A DNA stretch of 64,000 bases, from NCBI RefSeq assembly GCF_049243985.1, contig NC_135374.1, positions 58,339,934 to 58,403,933 of the forward strand, written 5' to 3'. A program made the position numbers and the translations under genes. The notes under the pieces are model-generated. The model worked only from the letters and a program-made list of their open reading frames with translations, ran no database searches and was not told the DNA's origin. Below, piece by piece: positions 34,201 through 43,200 of this stretch; within the stretch, counting starts at the first letter, position 1; every line of letters begins with the position of its first letter. This stretch comes from Paroedura picta (taxonomy: Eukaryota > Chordata > Lepidosauria > Squamata > Gekkonidae).

Positions 34201-37200
34201 GCAGCTCCAAGAGATTTTGGGTAAAATGGGGATGAGCATGTGAGAGTGTTTGTATGTATGAGTTACTCAGTTGACCTGAAAGCTGCACTCTTCTGAAGCT
34301 CCCCCTATTCCAGTACTGTGTCCCCTTCAGGATCTAGATTTCATCCGGAGGGCCTTGACTGCGCTGACCATACATGATTGCTGCAATGAACAAGAGTCCT
34401 GCTGCTGAGAGTGCCCAGGTGAAAAAATTTATAGGAGAAGGGGGTAGAGCTTCATTGGTGTTGGACTATAATAATGATCTTCCCTTACTTCAGAAGTCAG
34501 TGACTGCCAATATTAATGCCTCCTGAGAGCAATGCAAGATCCACCAACAAAGTAAGCATCTCCTTGTAAAAACAGACAAGGGAATTGGGGGCAGGGGCGG
34601 GGCAGACATTTTAATTTCATTTAGAAGATGGGCTGATAGGTTCCTGACATTTGAGTAAGGTGTGAAAATTGCTTGCTATTTCTAGACTTTCTCAGAAGGT
34701 TTAAATTTTAAATTGGTGGAACTCTGATCATTTCATTGTACACTGGAAGAAAAACTTTCCAGAACCTGTATATTTATTGTACCATCAAATTAAAACAAGT
34801 TGGGATGCATTAAATTAATAGTTTCAATTCAGGCTGATTATGAACCTTCACAAAAGTACTTTCTTGTCTGTAACAAAAGTGCTTTCTGTTGGTAATGTAT
34901 TTTAGGGAAGGACTGTTTCATGTGCATATCCACATATATATCTCTACTGAAGCAGAGAATCTAGCATTTGGTATTTTCATTATCAAATATTCTTTGAAAA
35001 GGAGCATTTCTGCAATTATGATTGCAGAAAATAACTTGGGATATACGTGCACTGAAAACTCAGAAGCCACAGTTAGCTGGTATGGAATCCAGTGAGCTGG
35101 AAATAGGACTTCAGTGCCTTTCACAGCTCCCAGTTTCTTCCCTTTACTCTCCCTTTAGTAGGTCTGAGACCCCCAAACTCAGTGTGTTGAATTCTATGGA
35201 ACTGTTCCACTAGGGATGGTGTTTTCCTTTGATGCAAACAGCCTTCCTGTAATGCAAGAGGCTCTTCTAGTGCAAGAGCCTCCTGTGTCAGTAAGAAGGC
35301 TTCTTGCACAGGAGGAAAATGTAGTAGATACACATAACATAATTTGAACACGTAATATTGGTTTCTTTGAGGCCAGATTTGGCATAATTGCCTCCTTCCT
35401 GTGCTTGGTGATCCCTGGAGTTCTGCTACATTAAAGGCATAGAAAGTTGTTCTAACTCTGCTTTCCCCCCTTCCATGTATCGCCCACCAACTTACATGGC
35501 TGTCTCTGTTTAATAAAATCAAGTGTCAATGGACAAGCTATTTACATTTGCCCACAAGAAGTGCTGGTGACTGCATCCTGAGAAGCACTGATATGGGTCA
35601 GAATAGATGGTCTGTCTGCTAGACAGCAATATAACTAAAGTTTATTTAACCGTTATTATAGGCTATGCAAATATACTCAGTAGCAGACATGGTCTGCTCA
35701 CTGTAGTCCATTGTTCTGTGTTTTTCTTATAGGTGTTCACCCTTGCACCCAGGATTGGGTATTGTTGGAGTTCCCATTTGTGTGGGCTTTTCTTGGCATT
35801 GAATGAATCTGGTAAATTGTAATTTCTTACCTCTTTGGTTCCTAACCCTTCATGTGCCAGCCTAGACATCACAATGGACTTTCATTTTTGGTGTTGATTC
35901 CTCTTTCCAGAAGTTCTTGCTGTTTCTTAGGTTGTAATAATTGCTTGGCTTGTAAACATAATGTGGATCAACTTTCCCCAGACCTAGATAAAGGAAATAG
36001 AGTCACCAAACTTTGACTCTGTCTATTGGTAGGAGAGCTAATGATTCATAGAGAAAAAATTGCCATAGAAGCAACATAGTAAATATTGTAATGAGTATAC
36101 CATAGTACATATGTTTTAAATGCTTTTGAATCACTAACAGAAATAAAGATATAGGTCTCTATTATTTTAAACAAATATTTGCTGTTAAAATTATACTATA
36201 GAATATTCTAATAAATAAATATTTGGGATATTCTAATTCTCCATCTTGTTTAGATCAGTGTTACTTAATTCTACTTTAGTGTACTAGCCTTAATTTGTTT
36301 AGACTCACAGGTACTTTGTATGAATTCTTGCTAACTGGGAATTGTTGTTAGAGTAACGTTCCTTTAGGAGCAGAATAAAAGAAGAGGGCTTTCTCTCATA
36401 ATCACGCTGACCATTTATGCACTGGGAACTTCACTGCCCCAGCTCCCGTGCAGGAGCACAAATTGGGGGTGGATGAGGCGCACCAGGCCAAATGCTCCCC
36501 AGTGTGGGTGCAGGAAGAGGTGGGGCAACCTGCCACGACTATAACCTGCAACCTGGCATGAAACCTCCAGTGCATAAACGGTCGCTGGGAGTTAATGGCC
36601 ATTTCTAACATTTCAAACACTTGTTGAATTTCCAGATGATGCTCACTGAACTTTGTATGAAGCTTACCCTAAATTTGCTAATGCAATTTCAGTCTGAAGA
36701 GTTTCTGTTTTGGCAGCTGCCATATAAAATGCAGAACATTTTCTCATCTGGATGAGTTGAACCAGTTCTCACAGGTTGCTGCAGTTAGGAAGTGTTCTGA
36801 AATAGTATGTTGACCTTCAAAGGCTTATTTGGATGCCAAATGTTTAGTGACTAAAACTAGCGTTCTCAACTCTGCAGCATTTGGTATATTTATGAAATGT
36901 AGTCCAGAGGAAGTTAGGTATTCTGAAATCCTATTGAAATCAATGGGATTTAAATACTTAATCCCAATGGGTTCCAGTTGGACTTAAGCCCCCACTCCTG
37001 TATTTCCTTTGGATTCTCCCTTAAAAGTGCTGAAGTATGATAATCACTGGACTAGCTAACAGAGTAACCATTTAGGAAATGGGATACTCTTTTCATATCA
37101 TTGCTTTTCAAAGTTGAACTGCAAAAATAGAAACAGACTTCAATATATCTTCTGGGTTTAAGACTGTGGTGTCTTGCTTTTAAACCTGAAAAGGCTGTTC

Positions 37201-40200
37201 ATTCCCCCACATCCCAACCATTATTTTGGAAAGTATTAAAAGACCTCATCAGAAAAAAATTTGTCCTTGTCATCTTTGTGAACTTGGGTGATGAAGCAGA
37301 CATTGATGCATGTTCTGTCATTGAAAAGCAGGCACAAAAGAGGAGTTTGAATTTTGGGTGAAATTTTCTGGGTTTTATATTCTCTGGGCCATTGCCTTTT
37401 GCTAATGAGAGGTTCCTGCAAATGAGTGGGAGGAGGAAAGTGGAAGTAAGTAAAAGCCATTCTAGGTGTGTCAACTTCAGGCAGTTGGTATCTGGCATTA
37501 GCTAATATGTCTCTGTTTATGCAGACTGCATGGCTTGCACCAATCAAAACATTTTAGTGAGAGAGGTAATCCCTGCTTCAGTTCAGCTTGTTATATCAGA
37601 GCACCTTTTTCTAGAGTAATACCCAGTCGCATGGTGTACAAGAATAGTGGGACCGATGTTATGCATGTTCTGGCAGTTTTACCATTTAGTTTCATAACAT
37701 CAGAAATGGGGAGCTTGATTCATATTGCCAAGGGTATGTGTCATATTTTTTATGAAGAATAGATCACTCATTAGACTGATCTGTACTCTTCACTTGCTTT
37801 CACAATCTTTTTTTTTCAGTAAGTGAAAACAAATTAAACCTCAGATTGAAAGCAAAGGATTACTTGATGCATAGATTGATACTTTTGTATCTTACAAAAG
37901 ACTACATGAGAATGATGACTGTTTTCATTACCAATGTATATATTTAACACTAGCAGTTTGTTGCATTGGGTGGAGCAGAAAAGAGAGATGATAGTTCACA
38001 GAATAGCCTGTGAACTTTCACCCCTCTATATGGAAACTTGTTTCAGGGCCAAATCTGCCTTGTAGCTGCCTCCTTGCCACGGTCATTGCCAGCCCTACTA
38101 TTCACAACACTGCGGCCATCGAGGCCTAGGTACGTAAACGTTTAAGGAGTTTTTACAGAAAAGAGAATGCCTTTAAACTTGTTTGATAATCTTATGCCAT
38201 CTAATAGTATGACTCTAATGATAATTCAGGAAAACTGTTACATGCTGTTATTGAACTGTGGCTAAGTCCTGTCTGTTTTAAAAATGCTTGGACCTTTCTC
38301 TTGGGGATTTTCAGAACAAATGAAGTGTATAGTTTGTGTAAAATAGGGAAAATGTTGGATTTTTAAAAAATCTATTCTTAATATCATAACTTTCATATCT
38401 TAGTGTTTCCGTCTTACTCAATAATTAGGTCCACTTGATATCAGTTACCTTTAACAGTGCTTTCACAGGAAGAGTAGAGATTCAGTGAAATCAAGTAGCG
38501 TATTTAAAATTCTTGTAACTTTTTATAAATGCAGGGGTAAATACAATAGAATTATTTTAAATTTTCAATTGTGGATTCAGATATTTACTTTTAGAACATT
38601 TCTACATATATTTGTGAAAAAGTTTCTAACACATGAAACCTGGCTTAAAATGTGAGGGAAAACATATCTTTGTTTCACTTGATCTATAAATTAAAACTCT
38701 TGAAAGCTTCTGTGATTTATTTTTTAAAGAAAAGGCTAAACAATGTGTTTCTTTGTACTTTTTTCTTTGGGTAGGATCAGTTTCTCAGAGCTGCTCCTGT
38801 AACTGGAGGAATGGGCGCCCAACTAATGAGAAAGATGGGATGGAGAGAAGGAGAAGGCCTGGGGAAAAATAAAGAAGGAAGCAAGGAACCTATTTTAGTT
38901 GATTTTAAGACAGATCGAAAAGGTGAGCTTTTCTGTTTGAATTTGACTGCTGTATACTAATTGTCCTCATTCAGCAAAGATATTCCAAATGTGCAAGCAG
39001 GTTTTTGCATGAGGATCACTTGCCTGCTGTAGCAGTGCCCAGCTCACAGAAGATAGCATCTAGAATTCAATATTTTCATGTAGCTCTTATAGTCCATTTA
39101 ATACCAGATGGTATTAGCATTGATCACTCATCTCTGCAGGTGGTAAAAGATGTGGTTTAAGCACATATGTATCAATACATCACGTATGCTCCCCAGGCCC
39201 CGCCACCTCGAAGAGGCGGCGGGTGTTCTCCGATGGGCCTGGGGAGCGGCGGGCATCCATGGCATGGGGGAAAGCCCGTAGGGGCCCACAGCCCCAATCC
39301 GCACGCCAACGAGGGAGGTAGGGGGCCGGAGAACGCTCCCCAGGCCCCATGGGCCGGTGGCAGGTGCGCTCTGCCAGGCCTCAGGAGCGCCCCAGATCCG
39401 TGGTGGGAAGCGCCCAGGAGGGGGCTGGGAAATGCTTCCCCACGCCCCTGGGACGCTGGATGTGCTCGCCGTGGGGCAGGGCCCTTCCAGGCCCATCCTT
39501 AGGGATGGGCTTGGAATCTTGTAGGCTAATAAAACAATTCAGCAGATTGAGCATTCCTCAATTTCTCAGTGAGTGTGTGGCACTGAAGGTCACATTTCTT
39601 TCTATAGTAGTGCTTTATTGAGAAAAGATGCAAAATTTATTTACCTAGTTTCCTTCTAAAAGGGGCTTCTCTTTGCAGATGTTTGTTGTTCTAACAATAT
39701 TGAATGTCATGTAAATTCAGTGCTATGAATGCCAAATATGAATGTAAAGTATGCCAAAGGTCTAATGTAGTATTCAAGTGAGGTATAGGATCATAATGGA
39801 GCTGTTGGCAAGTATGACAAAACGTTGATGTGTTCCTAAGTGCTGTTTTGTTAGAATTTTAGAGATTTTAGAGATTTTAAAACGTTAGATTTCAGCAAAT
39901 TTGGTAGACTAGTACAACAAAACAAATTCAGAGTCCAGTGGCACCTTTAAGACCAGCAAAGATTTATTCAAGGTGTGAGCTTTCGAGTGCAAGCACTCAG
40001 AGTTAGTCTGAGGAAGAGTGCTTGGACTCGAAAGCTCATGCCTTGAATAAATCTTTGTTCGTCTTAAAGGTGCCACTGGATTCTGAATTTGTTTTGTTGT
40101 GCTGTTTCAGACCAACACAGCTACCCACTTGAATCTATCCGTGGTAGACTAGTGTTTGATAAGCTTCATCCTATTTGGATCACTATGCTGATTTGTAACC

Positions 40201-43200
40201 TCTTTGCAGACAGATTTTCTTAGGTTCTTGCTGTTATACCAGCATACTAGAAAGAATTTAAAGTTGCAACTCAGCTCCATCTGCACTTTGTTGAAGATTT
40301 ACTATGTGCTGCACCCTAAGTCAGTGGTCCCCAACCTTTATTAGGCTGGGGACCGGCAGGGCATTGGGCCGCGCCCGCAGGGACCGCGCAGGCCACGCCC
40401 ACGCTTCCGGCCGCGGGCCGCGCCCGGCCGCGCCCGCGGGCCGCACCCGTGGATCGGGCTGCGCCCGGCCGCGCCCGTGGATCGGGCCGCACCTGCGGGC
40501 CGCGCGGGCGCAGCCCGGCCCTGATTCCCTCTCCCCGCCCTCCCACAGTAAGTAGCTTCCCGGGCTGCAAGCTTGCGGCCTGGGAAGTTTTTTACTGCGG
40601 GGGGGGAGGGGCGGGGAGAGGGAGCAGCGGCCCGGCGCCATGGCCTTTGCGGCCCGGCGCCGGGCCGCGGCCCGCAGGTTGGGGACCACTGCCCTAAGTA
40701 ATGAATGTATGTGGGCTAAATGGAAGAAAAAAGTGTTTCTAAGTAACAGGTAGTCGGATCTCTTTCCCTTGCAGCCTCTTCCTTCCAAGAGCTCCTTCAG
40801 AAAGTGGGGGACTCTCAGGGAATGCAGGCAAATATCTCATGGAGGGCTGCAACAAGGAGAAATCAGTCAAAATTGTATCCCCACACTCATGTGTTAACAT
40901 TTTCTTCGGGGAACTGCTGTTTTTCTATAAAAGCCAATCAGTGTGCTAATGACCTGTGTTATATATCACATTATGCACTCGGCTACAGAGTGCAGATCAG
41001 CAAATCTATACAATGAGACCAGGAATAGAAAAGGGATATGTTTTTTGCAAAATTTAAGAAAAGACAGAAAGTTAGAAATCTTGTTCCCTGCCAGTATAGA
41101 AGCAAAGGCTTGGAAGGATTTCATACATCCCCCCCTTGTGCAGTTTGATCGAGGGATTCTGTAAAGCTTCAAATCAAGCCCCAGTTTGCCTTGATTCTGA
41201 ATGCAGGTGCCTTTGCAAATTGAAGATTATTTCCCTCACACACATAATGGTTGTGGCCCGCTGCCACCACCCATCTCTGTCCATGCTGCAGACTCCATCC
41301 TGGCCTGAAGGTTGGAGAAGGAGAGCGGGGTATAGGGAGAAGGAAGAACAGGCGTGGCTTGGGGGTGGTGATGCAGCAAGTGGAGCTCATTGCTGGCCAG
41401 CCGCTGCCTCTGCTGCCCATCTTCCACCTTGCTCAGTCCTCGGCCACCACCTCAGCTGCCTGCCACGCGGCTTTCACATTTACTGGCATCCATCTGCCTG
41501 AATGGATGGGGGCAGGACAAATGGCTGTCACATCAGTTATTTCCATTATAGGGCGTGAGCCAGTGAATGTGTGTCCACATCAAAAATCATTGAAACATAT
41601 GGCTATGCTCTTACAGTGTTGCTTTTGCTTATTTTTGGGGATTAATTTCCAAAGTCAGCTTTCTGTACAAAGATCACAATGTAGTGTCTGATGTAGAGCT
41701 GTATTGGGAGGGTGATATAGAAATTTAAAAAATAATAATGTCAGAAGTAGAAAACATAACGAACATCTTTCTTCTTTATTTCATTTAGGTTTGGTTGCAG
41801 TAGGAGAAAAGACACAGAAGAGACACGGAGTTTTCAGTGCAGTAAAAGATCTTGCTGGTGAATCTTTAACCTTTGCCTCAGTTATACTAGTTTTGGTGTT
41901 CCTTGGCACCTTTAAGACCAACAAAGTTTAATTATGCGTATTAAGCGTGCCACTGTACTCAAGCTTTGTTCTGCTACTTCAGATCAACATGGCTACCCAC
42001 CTAACATGGCTGCCCATGATGATTCTTGGTGAAGCTCAACCTTTACAAGATGGAGGTCCTGTGCCTGAGCCAGAAAGGGTCAGATCAGGAAGTGTCTCTC
42101 CCCTGCCTGGACAGGGTACAACTAGATATCTTGCCCTCTGGCAGGAATTTAGGAGTGATCTTTAACACCTCCTTATCAACGTAGCTGCAGGTCTCTAGAG
42201 TAGCCCAATTGGCATTATTCCATCTGCGTCAAGTGAGGATACAGCACCTTCTCTGACCCTGGAGCACCTAGCCACAATGATCCATGTGACTGTCACCTCC
42301 AGGATAGATTTCGGTAATTTGCCTTGGCCTTGACCTGGCAGTTGCAACTGGTGCAAAATGTAGCTGCTAGGGTTCTTATGGGAACATCTTGGTGGTCCCA
42401 CATTGAGCCAGTGCTGGTGGTGTTCCAGATGAAGTACATGGTTTTGACCTTTAAGGCCATTTGTAGTCTGGGCCCAACATATCTGAAGGACTGTCTATCT
42501 CTCTATGCCCCCTGCAGTGGTCTCTGCTCGGCGCATACTAATAAATTAGTGATCCCCAGCCCGAATGAAGTATGCCTGGCCTTTTTGGTCCTGGCCTTAC
42601 CTTGTGGAATGAGCTCCCAGATGAGCTGAGTTATAGTTATTACAGTTCTGCAGGACCTGCAAGGCAGAGCTCTTCCACCAGCCCTTTTGCCGAGGCTAGG
42701 GCAGGAAGATCCTTGGGTCATCCCCCCCTTTGGATGACCTTAGATGTCTCAGACATCACTACATCTTTACGCCCCCCACCTTGAAGCACAGTTGGTGCAG
42801 GAGTTCACTGAACTAGGGTTGCTAGTTGGAAAGATCAATCTGTTAAATAGTGAAATCTGTATTGTAAATCAAGGGTTTTATTGTATTTTATGGTTTTAAT
42901 TGTAAGCTGCCATGATCCAGCTTTGTCCAAGAGAGGCATGTAATAAATTGGAATATAGTAGTATAAGTGACTTATAAAACATCTATTTCTCCTAAGGCAA
43001 GCATCCAATTTCATTACTGATGGAGGCCTGTAATAAAAGAAGATGGCCACCTCCTACGTTCGTGTTGGTGACTGATAATGGGCCTGATCATCGCAAATGT
43101 TTTCTCTTTAAGGTAAGGGAAGGGTTTGTTTGTCTGTCTGTATCTTCACATACTGGGTCTGGTGGAGCTGAAGTAGTAGCTAGTGAATCTTAAAAATTCT

